In this document: in pieces, positions 29,932 through 41,346 of the stretch | Layout of the letters: every line of letters starts with the position of its first letter | Numbering within the stretch: position 1 is the first letter of the stretch | Assembly (NCBI RefSeq): GCF_021545845.1 | Contig: NZ_CP088923.1 | Span: forward strand, 3,534,001-3,598,000 | Source of the DNA: Rhodanobacter thiooxydans | GTDB taxonomy: Bacteria; Pseudomonadota; Gammaproteobacteria; Xanthomonadales; Rhodanobacteraceae | Length of the DNA stretch: 64,000 bases | Direction of reading: 5' to 3' | Translations under genes and position numbers: made by a program | The notes under the pieces: generated by a model | Told to the model about the DNA's origin: nothing | The model's input: only the letters and a program-made list of their open reading frames with translations | The model's database searches: none

Positions 29932-30720
29932 ATGAACGCACGCCCCAAGAAAAGCTTCGGCCAGCACTTCCTGCACGACCGGCGCTACATCGACCGCATC
30001 GTCGGCGCGATCGCACCGCGGCCGGAGGATTTCATGGTCGAGATCGGCCCCGGCGAGGGCGCGTTGACCCTGCCGCTGCTGGCGGCGGCGGGCAGGCTCA
30101 CCGCGATCGAGCTGGACACCGACCTGATCCCCGCCCTGCGCTCGCGTGCCGCCACGGTGGGCGAGCTGCACGTCGTCCACGCCGACGTGCTGAAGGTGGA
30201 CTTCAGCGCGCTGGCGCACCGCCACGGCGTGCCGCAGCTGCGCATTGCCGGCAACCTGCCGTACTACATCTCCAGCCCGATCCTGTTCCACTGCGTCGAG
30301 CATGCCGCGGCCATCCGCGACATGCATTTCATGCTGCAGAAGGAAGTGGTCGAGCGCATGGCCGCCGAACCGGGCAGCAAGGTATACGGCCGGCTGTCGG
30401 TGATGTTGCAGCTGGCCTGTCGCGTGGAACCGCTGTTCGAGGTGCCGCCGGAGGCGTTCCGCCCGCCGCCGAAGGTCGAATCCGCGGTGGTGCGGCTGCA
30501 GCCGTTGCCGCCCGACGAACGGCACGACGCGGTGCCGGAACACGTTCACGCGGTGGTCAAGGCCGCGTTCGGCCAGCGCCGCAAGACGCTGGCCAATGCG
30601 TTGCGGCAACTGCTCGACGCCGACGCGATCCGGCGCGCCGAGGTCGACCCGAAAGCGCGCGCCGAAACCCTCGCTCCGGCCGATTTCGTGCGCCTGGCCA
30701 AGGTCTACGGCAGCCTCTGA
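29932..30720 (+). CDS. rsmA: 16S rRNA dimethyladenosine transferase (KsgA)
   Basis: Dimethylates the two adjacent adenosines of the 3'-terminal hairpin of 16S rRNA (A1518/A1519). The 262-residue sequence has RPKKSFGQHFLHD at the N-terminus, the SAM motif MVEIGPGEGALT, the acidic ELDTDLI, the catalytic NLPYYISSPIL (N-L-P-Y) and the C-terminal AFGQRRKTLANALR. The ATG lies directly after the closing repeat hairpin, so its native upstream region appears displaced. apaG follows 46 bp downstream. Confidence 0.96.
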   Translation: MNARPKKSFGQHFLHDRRYIDRIVGAIAPRPEDFMVEIGPGEGALTLPLLAAAGRLTAIELDTDLIPALRSRAATVGELHVVHADVLKVDFSALAHRHGVPQLRIAGNLPYYISSPILFHCVEHAAAIRDMHFMLQKEVVERMAAEPGSKVYGRLSVMLQLACRVEPLFEVPPEAFRPPPKVESAVVRLQPLPPDERHDAVPEHVHAVVKAAFGQRRKTLANALRQLLDADAIRRAEVDPKARAETLAPADFVRLAKVYGSL

Positions 30721-30766
30721 GGGAAACGCGCGCCCCATTCACGGCGGCAGGCCTTACAATCCGGGC

Positions 30767-31150
30767 ATGACTGAAAAATCTTCCTACACGATCGACGTGC
30801 AGGTCGAAACCCGCTTCGTCCCCGACCAATCGAAGCCCGGTGACAATCGCTACGTTTTCGCCTACACCGTCACCCTGCGCAACGCCGGCGAGATGCCCGC
30901 GCGCCTGCTCGCACGCCGCTGGATGATCACCGACGGCAACGGCAAGGTCGAGGAGGTCACCGGCGAAGGCGTGGTCGGCGAACAGCCCTGGATGCGGCCC
31001 GGCGACGATTTCGAATACACCTCCGGCGCGGTGCTGGAGACGCCGGTCGGCACCATGGGCGGCAGCTACCGGATGCTGGCCGACGACGGCACGGAGTTCG
31101 AGGCGCCCATCCCGACCTTCACCCTGTCCATTCCGCGTACGCTGCACTGA
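30767..31150 (+). CDS. apaG: ApaG (Co2+/Mg2+ efflux-associated FN3-like protein)
   Basis: A 127-residue single-domain protein of fibronectin III fold; its biochemical role is unsettled. It shows the family features YTIDVQVETRFVPDQSKP, FAYTVTLRNAGEMPARLLAR, RRWMITDGNGKVEEVTGEGV, VGEQPWMRPGDDFEYTSG and MGGSYRMLADDGTEFEAPIP. It sits between rsmA and apaH as in E. coli. The start is the first ATG compatible with the conserved N-terminus. Confidence 0.95.
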   Translation: MTEKSSYTIDVQVETRFVPDQSKPGDNRYVFAYTVTLRNAGEMPARLLARRWMITDGNGKVEEVTGEGVVGEQPWMRPGDDFEYTSGAVLETPVGTMGGSYRMLADDGTEFEAPIPTFTLSIPRTLH

Positions 31151-31165
31151 TGGCCCTGCGCTGAC

Positions 31166-32017
31166 ATGGCTACGTACGCGATCGGCGACGTGCAGGGCTG
31201 CTATCCCGAATTGCAACGCCTGCTCGACAAGCTGCGCTTCGACCCGGCACAGGACCGGCTGTGGTTCTGCGGCGACCTGATCAACCGCGGCGGCCGCTCG
31301 CTGGACACGCTGCGGCTGATCCACGGCCTGCGCGAATACAGCGTGGTCACCCTGGGCAACCATGACCTCAGCCTGCTGGCGATCGCCCAGCGCCGGCCCG
31401 ACGCGCAGGCCCGGGTGAACCCCGAACTGCGTGAGGTGCTGTTCGCCGACGACGCACCGGTGCTGTTCGAGTGGCTGCGTTCGCAGAAGCTGCTGCACCA
31501 TGACGAGCAGCTCAACTGGACCATGGTGCATGCCGGCCTGGCGCCAACGTGGACGCTGCGCCAGGCGCAGCGCGCCGCGCAAGAGGTCGAGCGCGAGCTG
31601 TCCAGCCCGCACCATCCACGTCTGCTGCGCAACCTGTTCGGCAACCGGCCGGCGCTGTGGTCGAGCCGGCTGCAGGGCCTGGACCGCCAGCGCGCCACCA
31701 TCAACACGATGACCCGGATGCGCTACTGCGACGTCAACGGCCGCATCGACTTCGAGGCGAAGGGTGCTCCCGGCACGCAGAAGGCCGGACTGTATCCGTG
31801 GTTCGAAGTGCCCGGTATGCGCCGGCGCGACACCCGCATCGTCTGTGGCCACTGGTCGGCACTGGGCCGCTTCGCCGGACTCGGCGTGCACGCGATCGAC
31901 ACCGGCTGCGTCTGGGGCGGGCAGCTCACTGCCTTGCGGCTGGACAGCGAGGAGCTGCAGTACATCGCAGTCAACGCCGAGCCGTATCGCAAACGCCCAC
32001 CCGGCGGCGAGGACTGA
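31166..32017 (+). CDS. apaH: Symmetrical bis(5'-nucleosyl)-tetraphosphatase
   Basis: Hydrolyses Ap4A to two ADP and also removes Np4-type caps from RNA in enterobacteria. The 283-residue protein is a calcineurin-like phosphoesterase with the metal motifs YAIGDVQGC, WFCGDLINRGG, TLGNHD, and the downstream MVHAGLAP and GHWSALG. It starts 15 bp after apaG and ends the operon. A strong hairpin with T-tract follows. Confidence 0.96.
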   Translation: MATYAIGDVQGCYPELQRLLDKLRFDPAQDRLWFCGDLINRGGRSLDTLRLIHGLREYSVVTLGNHDLSLLAIAQRRPDAQARVNPELREVLFADDAPVLFEWLRSQKLLHHDEQLNWTMVHAGLAPTWTLRQAQRAAQEVERELSSPHHPRLLRNLFGNRPALWSSRLQGLDRQRATINTMTRMRYCDVNGRIDFEAKGAPGTQKAGLYPWFEVPGMRRRDTRIVCGHWSALGRFAGLGVHAIDTGCVWGGQLTALRLDSEELQYIAVNAEPYRKRPPGGED

Positions 32018-32044
32018 TCCGCCACTACTGAACCGACAGCCATG

Positions 32045-32075
32045 AAAAAACCCCGCCGCAGCGGGGTTTTCTTTT
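32045..32075. terminator. Bidirectional intrinsic terminator between apaH and secA
   Basis: Stem AAAACCCCGC (32047-32056) and GCGGGGTTTT (32061-32070) with loop CGCA. The plus strand continues TTTTCTTTTG and the minus strand continues with six T residues, so it can end both the apaH and secA transcripts. Confidence 0.93.
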
Positions 32076-32145
32076 GATGAGGCGTGCGGCCATGGATGGC
32101 CGCCCGTTTGACCCTCGCGATCAGGGACGATTGCAAAAAAACAAC

Positions 32146-34890
<2,745 letters not shown>

Positions 34891-35078
34891 CGATCTTCCG
34901 GGTTGGAGTGAAATGCCCACGGCGCACGCGGGCCAATCGAGCATGTTACTACATGCCCGCCGGGCACCATCCGCGGAGGCAGCCGCGCCGGGATGCGGCC
35001 GGTCGAGCCAGGCCGCAGCGTCATCCTGAATGGCGCCGGCCAGCGCCGGATTCAAGGCATGGTGGGCAGCAACGGGCC

Positions 35079-36008
35079 TCAGCGATGGTTGCGCACGAAC
35101 GCCAGCGGGTTGACCACGCGGCCGTTGTACCAGACCTCGAAATGCACGTGCGAACCGGTGGAACGACCGGTGGAGCCGGCCCGGGCCACCACGTCGCCGA
35201 CCTGCACGTGCTGGCCAGGACGCGCCACCAGCGCGCTGTTGTGCGCATAGCGGGTCATGTAGCCGTTGCCGTGGTCGATCTCGACGACGTTGCCGTAGCC
35301 CTGGCGCACGCCGGCAAAGGTCACCATGCCCTCGGCCACGGTGTGCACCAGCGTGCCGAGCGGGGTCGAGATATCAATGCCGGTATGCCGCGCCGAGCGG
35401 CCGTCGAACGGGTCCGCGCGCACGCCGAAATAGGAGGAGATATAACCCGGCACCGGCATCCCGGTCGGCTTCAGGTTCGACTCGATCCGGGCATCCAGCA
35501 GCAGGCTCTGCAGCGCCGACAGCTGCGCCTGTTGGCGATCGAACTGGCTGGCCAGCTGGGTGATGCTGTTGTCCAGCGCAGGCGGCAGGGCATAAGCGCT
35601 GCTGCCAGGGTCCTCGACGCCGCCGACGGCCGGCTGCTGGTCGAAATCGAACTCGCCGTCGTCGAGCTTGCCGACCTCCGCCAGGCGTTCGCCCAGCGCG
35701 TTCAGGCGGGTCGACTGGGCCTGCAGCTGGCCCAGCTTCACGGCCAGTGCGTCGAGGCTGCGCTGGGCTTCCTGGCGCACCCCGCCCAGTTGGGCGTCCT
35801 GCTGCCGGGCCTGCTGCTGCAGGTCGCGGATCTCGGCCAGCGCGCGGTCGCGCGGACTGGCCACCAGCATGGCCAGCGCCACGCCGACACCCATGCAACC
35901 GAGTACCGCCAGCGCAGCGGCCGAGAACAGCTTCCAGCGCAGGCGATGGTCGGCCAGGTCGAGGGTTTTCGGCAGTTTCCGGGCGCGTGATACGAGTATG
36001 ATCTGCAT
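35079..36008 (-). CDS. Membrane-anchored M23 (LytM/DUF5930-type) peptidoglycan endopeptidase
   Basis: The 309-residue protein has a short cytoplasmic N-terminus, one membrane helix (about 27-50, [22 protein letters not shown]), a coiled coil (about 55-110, with [20 protein letters not shown]) and a C-terminal LytM domain. The zinc ligands are visible as HTGIDIS and [11 protein letters not shown], the latter containing the HxH. An intact HxxxD plus HxH suggests a catalytically active endopeptidase that cuts peptidoglycan cross-links, rather than an EnvC/NlpD-type activator. AGGAAAG precedes the start. It is divergent from dciA across only 27 bp, and precedes secA as in Xanthomonas. Confidence 0.9.
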   Translation of the reverse strand: MQIILVSRARKLPKTLDLADHRLRWKLFSAAALAVLGCMGVGVALAMLVASPRDRALAEIRDLQQQARQQDAQLGGVRQEAQRSLDALAVKLGQLQAQSTRLNALGERLAEVGKLDDGEFDFDQQPAVGGVEDPGSSAYALPPALDNSITQLASQFDRQQAQLSALQSLLLDARIESNLKPTGMPVPGYISSYFGVRADPFDGRSARHTGIDISTPLGTLVHTVAEGMVTFAGVRQGYGNVVEIDHGNGYMTRYAHNSALVARPGQHVQVGDVVARAGSTGRSTGSHVHFEVWYNGRVVNPLAFVRNHR

Positions 36009-36035
36009 GTCTTTCCTGGGTCGAATTCCGGCACC

Positions 36036-36518
36036 ATGCAACGCGCCACTCCGGCCACTTCCCGCCGCACCGGCAGCGGGCCGAAGCCCCTCGCCGACTG
36101 CGGCTCCTTCGCGACGCTGGCCCGAAGGGCCGACGCGCTGGAAGCGCTGGACCGCGCACTGCGCCAGACATTGCCGTTACCGCTTCGCGAGCAGGTGAGG
36201 TTCGCCAACCTGCGCAACGATCGCCTCGTCTTCCTGGCGTCTTCACCGGGCTGGGCATCGCGGCTGCGCTTGATGCAGACGCAAATCCTTGCCGCCGCAC
36301 ATGCCATTGGCACCTGCGCCAGTTCAGTCACCGTGAAAGTGATCCCCCCTGCACCAGCCGCCACAGCGCCGGACCGGTCGAAACCGCTTTCGCCTGCCGC
36401 CGCCGCCCACCTCAGGGCCGCCGCCGCATCATTCACAGACCCCGAATTGCGGGCGCTGTTCCTTGAGCTGGCGTCCTTCGCCGAAACCGCTGATTCCCCC
36501 TCGCCCGGCACCGATTGA
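36036..36518 (+). CDS. dciA: DUF721 protein, probable DnaB-helicase loader DciA
   Basis: DciA-type proteins load the replicative helicase in bacteria lacking DnaC. The 160-residue protein has the core about 20-95 (ALEALDRALRQTLPLPLREQVRFANLRNDRLVFLASSPGWASRLRLM) with the family's alternating hydrophobic pattern and conserved W near residue 73, then an Ala/Pro-rich tail. The start lies only 27 bp from the divergent M23 peptidase start, so the two promoters must overlap each other or the opposing coding sequences. No good Shine-Dalgarno is visible. Family assignment is by pattern and by conserved position near lpxC/secA. Confidence 0.8.
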   Translation: MQRATPATSRRTGSGPKPLADCGSFATLARRADALEALDRALRQTLPLPLREQVRFANLRNDRLVFLASSPGWASRLRLMQTQILAAAHAIGTCASSVTVKVIPPAPAATAPDRSKPLSPAAAAHLRAAAASFTDPELRALFLELASFAETADSPSPGTD

Positions 36519-36629
36519 TGGCGCCGGTCCGCATGTCGCAGGCGGTTTTATAGCACGCCATTTGTTAAGGAGTAATCAGCCATGTCGCGAAGGCGTGAAG
36601 CGCAGCGCCCCCAGAACGTGATTGGCCCC

Positions 36630-36666
36630 ACAAAAAAACGGCCCCGTCGCGCGACGGAGCCGTTTT
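36630..36666. terminator. Intrinsic terminator between dciA and lpxC
   Basis: A long stem with one internal mismatch: AAAAACGGC-C-CCGTC, loop GCGC, GACGG-A-GCCGTTTTT. T-tracts on both strands allow termination of dciA on the plus strand and of lpxC on the minus strand. Confidence 0.93.
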
Positions 36667-36703
36667 TCGTGAGGGACTCGTAGAGGACTGGCCGCTGGTC
36701 GGC

Positions 36704-37618
36704 TCAGATGGCCTGTGCCGGGTGGGCGTAGGAGATCGGCGAGGTGGCCGGATCATCCTGATAGCTGACCTCTTCCCAGGCCGAGGCATCGGCCATCAGG
36801 GTGCGCAGCAGCTTGTTGTTCAGTTCGTGACCGGACTTGTGCGCGTGGTACGCGCCGATCAGGCTGTGGCCGAGCAGGTACAGGTCGCCGATCGCGTCGA
36901 GGATCTTGTGCTTGACGAACTCATCCTCGTAGCGAAGGCCGTCCTCGTTCAGCACCCGGTAGTCGTCCAGCACTACCGCGTTGTCCATCGAGCCGCCCAG
37001 CGCCAGGTTGTGCTCGCGCAGCATCTCGATGTCGCGCATGAAGCCGAAGGTGCGCGCGCGGCTGACTTCCTTGACGAACGAGGTGGTGGAGAAGTCGATC
37101 TCGGCGCGCGAGGTGCGCTGGCTGATGATCGGGTGGTTGAAGTCGATCGAGAAGCCGACCTTGAAGCCCTCGAACGGCTCGAAGCTGGCCCACTTGTCGC
37201 CTTCCTGCACCTTCACCGGCTTCTTGATGCGGATGAAGCGCTTGGCCACGTTCTGTTCTTCGATGCCGGCGGACTGCAGCAGGAAGACAAACGGACCGGC
37301 GCTGCCGTCCATGATCGGCACCTCCGGCGCGGACAGGTCGACGTAGGCATTGTCGATGCCCAGGCCCGCCATCGCCGAGAGCAGGTGCTCGACCGTGGCA
37401 ACGCGCGCCTCGCCATCGACCAGCGTGGTCGACAGCCGGGTATCACCGACATTGTCCTCACGCGCGCGGATATCCACCGGCGGGGTCAGGTCGGTGCGGC
37501 GGAACACAATGCCCGTATTCGGCGCCGCGGGTCGCAAAGTCATGTACACCTTGTCACCCGTATGCAGGCCGACGCCGGTCGCCCGGATGACGTTCTTGAG
37601 CGTACGCTGCTTGATCAT
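36704..37618 (-). CDS. lpxC: UDP-3-O-acyl-N-acetylglucosamine deacetylase
   Basis: Zinc amidase for the committed step of lipid A synthesis. The 304-residue sequence starts [21 protein letters not shown] and has the zinc/catalytic motifs [61 protein letters not shown] (two zinc ligands) and [11 protein letters not shown] (general-acid His). It lies downstream of ftsZ, closing the dcw cluster, but with 453 bp between them, so it may have its own promoter. LpxC activity is usually controlled by proteolysis; whether that applies here cannot be seen. Confidence 0.97.
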   Translation of the reverse strand: MIKQRTLKNVIRATGVGLHTGDKVYMTLRPAAPNTGIVFRRTDLTPPVDIRAREDNVGDTRLSTTLVDGEARVATVEHLLSAMAGLGIDNAYVDLSAPEVPIMDGSAGPFVFLLQSAGIEEQNVAKRFIRIKKPVKVQEGDKWASFEPFEGFKVGFSIDFNHPIISQRTSRAEIDFSTTSFVKEVSRARTFGFMRDIEMLREHNLALGGSMDNAVVLDDYRVLNEDGLRYEDEFVKHKILDAIGDLYLLGHSLIGAYHAHKSGHELNNKLLRTLMADASAWEEVSYQDDPATSPISYAHPAQAI

Positions 37619-38071
37619 TGTAGTTGGTACCTGTGTAGGCAGCAGCCAATCAGGGGCGGATGCTAACACAGTTTTAACCTGTGGTGAAAGCAAACCGTAC
37701 CGTACAGTCTGATTAAGCCTTCATGTTTCTTTCATCCTTGAAAGCTGACGCGTCCGCTGCGGTTTTCCCGATCAGGCGGCGGCGCGACACGATACCCCGG
37801 GCCTGGGACGGGAATCCGGCAGGGGTATCGGGCCAGTCGCTGCGGGCAATCCCGCGCCGACAGGCCATGCGTCATCCCGACGCACAGTCTTGCTGCTGTA
37901 AAGCTGCGAACGGCCAGCCGAAGCCAACCCCGGCCCTTCCCCGCGCATCGCTCGGTCCGGCAGACGGCGCCGGCGCGGCACGATGGAAGTAGTGACCGAT
38001 CCAACGGGCGATCGTTCAATCCTTTCGCATTTCCTTAACTTGTGCAAGCGGTCCGAAGTCGATATGCCTAC
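37619..38071. other. 453-bp gene-free gap between ftsZ and lpxC
   Basis: No credible reading frame or terminator. It has more A+T near the lpxC start (around 37640-37740), where a promoter is expected; I could not assign a convincing -35/-10 pair. The region between about 37760 and 38030 shows no repeat recognisable elsewhere in the window. Confidence 0.4.
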
Positions 38072-39259
38072 TCAGTCGGCCTGGCGGCGCAGGAACGCCG
38101 GGATATCCAGGTAATCGAAGCCCGGCTCGGCGCCCTTCGCCGGTGCCGCCGGTTCCGTACGGCCGTGGCTGACCGCCATCTCCGGTTGCGCGTAGTCGAC
38201 CACCTCGTTGCCGGTGCCGGTCCGCAGCACCACCGGACGCGGGCGCATCAGCACCTGCTGGGTCTCGACCATGCGGATCGGCGGCTGCTGGCGCGAGGCC
38301 ATCGCCCGGTTGAGGCCGGTGGCGACCACGGTGACGCGCACGTCGTCCTTCATCTCCGGGTCCAGCGAGGTGCCCATCACCACGGTGGCGTCCTCGCTGG
38401 CGAAGTCGTGGATGATGCGGCCGATCTCGTCAAACTCGCGCATGGTCAGGTTGGGACCGGCGGTGACGTTGACCAGGATGCCGCAGGCACCGTTGAGGTT
38501 GACGTCCTCCAGCAGCGGGTTCTTGATCGCCGCCTCGGCCGCCGCCTGGGCGCGGTCGTCGCCGCGGGCGGTGCCCGAGCCCATCATGGCCAGGCCCATC
38601 TCCGACATCACGGTGCGCACGTCGGCGAAGTCGACGTTGATCAGGCCCGGGGCGGTGATCAGGTCGGCGATGCCCTGCACGGCGCCCTGCAGCACGTCGT
38701 TGGCGGCCTTGAACGCGTTGAGCAGGGTGACCTCGCGGCCGAGCACGCTGAGCAGCTTCTCGTTCGGCACGGTGATCAGCGAGTCGACGTGCTGGGACAG
38801 GTCCTCGATGCCCTTCAGCGCAACCTGCATGCGCCGACGGCCCTCGAATGGGAACGGCTTGGTCACCACCGCCACGGTGAGGATACCCTTCTCCTTGGCC
38901 AGCTGCGCCACCACTGGTGCCGCGCCGGTACCGGTGCCACCGCCCATGCCGGCGGTGATGAACACCATGTCGGCGCCTTCCAGCATCGCCTCGATCCGTT
39001 CGCGATCCTCCAGCGCAGCCTGCCGGCCGACTTCGGGATTCGCACCGGCGCCGAGACCCTTGGTCACGTTGCCACCGAGCTGCAGGTGGGTGCGCGAGCC
39101 GCAGCTGTTCATCGCCTGTGCGTCGGTGTTGGCGACGACGAATTCCACGCCTTCAATGTTGGCATTCAGCATGTGCGCCACGGCATTGCCGCCGCCGCCG
39201 CCCACGCCGATCACCTTGATGACCGCATTGGGTGCAAGTTTATCGATCAGTTCAAACAT
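38072..39259 (-). CDS. ftsZ: Cell division GTPase FtsZ
   Basis: Tubulin-like protein that forms the division ring. The 395-residue sequence has the nucleotide-binding KVIGVGGGGGNAVAHML, the tubulin signature GGGTGTGAAP, the T7 synergy loop NVDFADVRTVM, a variable linker (about 318-378), and the conserved C-terminal peptide FDYLDIPAFLRR that binds FtsA, ZipA and related partners. GAGGACGGGAA precedes the ATG. It lies 123 bp after ftsA; no clear internal promoter was assigned. Confidence 0.98.
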   Translation of the reverse strand: MFELIDKLAPNAVIKVIGVGGGGGNAVAHMLNANIEGVEFVVANTDAQAMNSCGSRTHLQLGGNVTKGLGAGANPEVGRQAALEDRERIEAMLEGADMVFITAGMGGGTGTGAAPVVAQLAKEKGILTVAVVTKPFPFEGRRRMQVALKGIEDLSQHVDSLITVPNEKLLSVLGREVTLLNAFKAANDVLQGAVQGIADLITAPGLINVDFADVRTVMSEMGLAMMGSGTARGDDRAQAAAEAAIKNPLLEDVNLNGACGILVNVTAGPNLTMREFDEIGRIIHDFASEDATVVMGTSLDPEMKDDVRVTVVATGLNRAMASRQQPPIRMVETQQVLMRPRPVVLRTGTGNEVVDYAQPEMAVSHGRTEPAAPAKGAEPGFDYLDIPAFLRRQAD

Positions 39260-39382
39260 TTCCCGTCCTCCGCAGAGTTGTTGTCGTTGTAACCATGGGT
39301 GGCGACTCCTGTCGGTCCATGGTGGTGGGCGGATGTCCCTCCGCCCGTGGCGACGCCTCCTGCGCCACCGGATTCGTGTTGC

Positions 39383-40615
39383 TCAGAAATTCCTGGTGAG
39401 CCAGCCGCGCAGCTTGCCGACCACGCCGCCGACACTGCCGCCGATCGGGCCGCCTGCCCGCGTGCCGCCGGCGCGCGCGCCGTGCAGCAGCAGGCCCACG
39501 CCGGTGGCGTGCAGCGGACTGGAAACGACTTCGCCAAGGCCCTCGATCTGCTGCGGCACGCCGATGCGCACCATCTTGTGGAAGATCTCCTCAGCCAGCT
39601 CCAGCGCGCCTTCCATCTTCGAGGCGCCGCCGGTCAGCACCACGCCGGCCGCCACCAGGCTCTCGTAGCCGGAGCGGCGCAGCTGGTCCTGCACCATCTC
39701 GAAAATTTCCTCGTAGCGCGCCTGCACGCTCTGCGCCAGCGACTGCCGGGCCAGCCGGCGCGGTGGGCGATCGCCCACGCTGGGCACCTGGATGGTTTCC
39801 TCGGCGTGGGCCAGCCCGGTCACCGCGCAGGCGTACTTGATCTTGATCTCCTCCGCGTGCGCGGTCGGCGTGTGCACGCCATAGGCGATGTCGCTGGTGA
39901 CCTGGTCGCCGCCCACCGGCAGCGAGGCGGTGTAGCGGATCGAGCCCTGGGTGTAGATTGCGATGTCGGTGGTGCCCGCGCCGATGTCGACCAGGCACAC
40001 GCCGAGCTCGCGCTCATCGTCGGTCAGCACCGCCTTCGCGCTGGCCACCGCCGAGGGCACCAGCTCGTCCACGGTGAGGCCGCAGCGCTGGATGCACTTG
40101 GTGACGTTCTGCACCGCCGCCGCGGCACCGGTGACCAGGTGCACGTTCGCCTCCAGCCGCACGCCGCTCATGCCGATCGGCGCGCGGATGCCGTCCTGGC
40201 CGTCGATGCGGTATTCCTGCGATTCCTTGTAGAGCACCTTGCGGTCGGCCGGGATCGCCACCGCGCTGGCCGCCTCCAGCACCTGCTCCAGGTCGCTGGC
40301 GGTGACTTCGCGGTCGCGGATCGCCGCGTTGCCGTGCGAGTTGCGGGTTTCCAGGTGGCTGCCGGAGATCGAGGCGTAGACCGAGCGGATGTCGCAGCCG
40401 GCCATCAGCTCGGCCTCCTCCACCGCGCGCTGGATCGAATGCACGGTCGATTCGATGTCGACCACCGAGCCGCGCTTCATGCCGCGCGAGACGTGGGTGC
40501 CGATGCCGATCACGGTGATCGGCTCGCCCGGCTCGTACTCGCCGACGATGGCCACCACCTTCGAGGTGCCGATGTCGAGCCCGACCACCAGTTGCTTGTC
40601 ATTGCGCGGCTTCAT
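39383..40615 (-). CDS. ftsA: Cell division actin-like protein FtsA
   Basis: Tethers FtsZ filaments to the membrane and activates late divisome proteins. The 410-residue protein has the phosphate 1 motif VVGLDIGTSKVVAIVGE, domain 1C, the phosphate 2 region VCLVDIGAGTTDIAIYTQG, the adenosine motif VLTGGASKMEG, and the C-terminal amphipathic helix GKLRGWLTRNF. Its ATG overlaps the ftsQ stop as ATGA. The long open frame upstream belongs to no protein. Confidence 0.97.
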   Translation of the reverse strand: MKPRNDKQLVVGLDIGTSKVVAIVGEYEPGEPITVIGIGTHVSRGMKRGSVVDIESTVHSIQRAVEEAELMAGCDIRSVYASISGSHLETRNSHGNAAIRDREVTASDLEQVLEAASAVAIPADRKVLYKESQEYRIDGQDGIRAPIGMSGVRLEANVHLVTGAAAAVQNVTKCIQRCGLTVDELVPSAVASAKAVLTDDERELGVCLVDIGAGTTDIAIYTQGSIRYTASLPVGGDQVTSDIAYGVHTPTAHAEEIKIKYACAVTGLAHAEETIQVPSVGDRPPRRLARQSLAQSVQARYEEIFEMVQDQLRRSGYESLVAAGVVLTGGASKMEGALELAEEIFHKMVRIGVPQQIEGLGEVVSSPLHATGVGLLLHGARAGGTRAGGPIGGSVGGVVGKLRGWLTRNF

Positions 40616-41346
40616 GAGCGGGGCGAACCTCCAGCGTTGGCGGCGGCCGTCGGCGGCCAGCGCACGGCGAATCCATTGGTGTAGCGAAGATCGGCGTAGG
40701 CGAAGCCGTCGGCATGGCCGGCAATCAGCTGCGGATAGACGTCGAGGAAGCGGCGCAACCGGCGCCCGGCGTACTCGCGGTCGCCGACCACGACCTGCGC
40801 GCCGCCGGCCATGCTCACGCTCCAGCTGCCGCGCTCGGTCAGCGCCACGCCGGCGACCTGCAGATGGGTGCCGGCGAACGCCTTGCGGGTTTCCGCGTAG
40901 AAGCTGACCACCTCGGCCAGCCGCGCATCCGGACCGTGCAGGCTCGGCAGCGCGCCGATGCCGTCCATGCCCGGCGCCGCGAACACCAGGCCCTGGCGGC
41001 TGATCAGCTGCTTGTCGTTCCAGCGCGCGAACGGCTCGCGCTCGTAGATGCGCAGCAGCAGGGTATCGGGCCAGCGCTTGCGCGCTTCCACCGATTCCAC
41101 CCACGGCAGCGCAGCCACCGCTTTCTGCACCACGTCGAGATCCAGCGCGAAGAAGCCCCTGCCCAGATGCGGTCGCACCGCGGCGCGGATGTCGTCCGCG
41201 CCGACGTGCCGGAACTCGGCCTGCACCGTCAGCTGGGTCACCGGCCAGCGCCCGACCGCGAACCACCCGCGCAACACGCCGACGATCGGCAGCGCGACCA
41301 GCGCGATGGCGAGGCACCAGGCGACGAGGCGGATGGTTCCTTTCAC
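40612..41346 (-). CDS. ftsQ: Divisome scaffold FtsQ
   Basis: Bitopic protein that recruits FtsB/FtsL and later divisome members. The 244-residue protein has a cytoplasmic start VKGTIRL, one membrane helix (about 6-27), the POTRA domain ([22 protein letters not shown]...[25 protein letters not shown]) and the C-terminal beta domain. The start is GTG, overlapping the ddlB stop as GTGA. The Shine-Dalgarno GGAGG lies six bases upstream, inside the 3' arm of a perfect 8-bp hairpin that belongs to an inserted repeat, so initiation may depend on ribosomes finishing ddlB. Confidence 0.94.
   Translation of the reverse strand: MKGTIRLVAWCLAIALVALPIVGVLRGWFAVGRWPVTQLTVQAEFRHVGADDIRAAVRPHLGRGFFALDLDVVQKAVAALPWVESVEARKRWPDTLLLRIYEREPFARWNDKQLISRQGLVFAAPGMDGIGALPSLHGPDARLAEVVSFYAETRKAFAGTHLQVAGVALTERGSWSVSMAGGAQVVVGDREYAGRRLRRFLDVYPQLIAGHADGFAYADLRYTNGFAVRWPPTAAANAGGSPRS

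Noticed and set aside
29420..29935. Open frame of 171 codons through the duplicated block
   Set aside because: The product merely repeats the duplicated DNA (ACEENHILWFSSIASPVHART twice); no start signal or homology.
37760..38030. Possible small RNA in the ftsZ-lpxC gap
   Set aside because: No promoter-terminator pair or strong structure could be pointed to.
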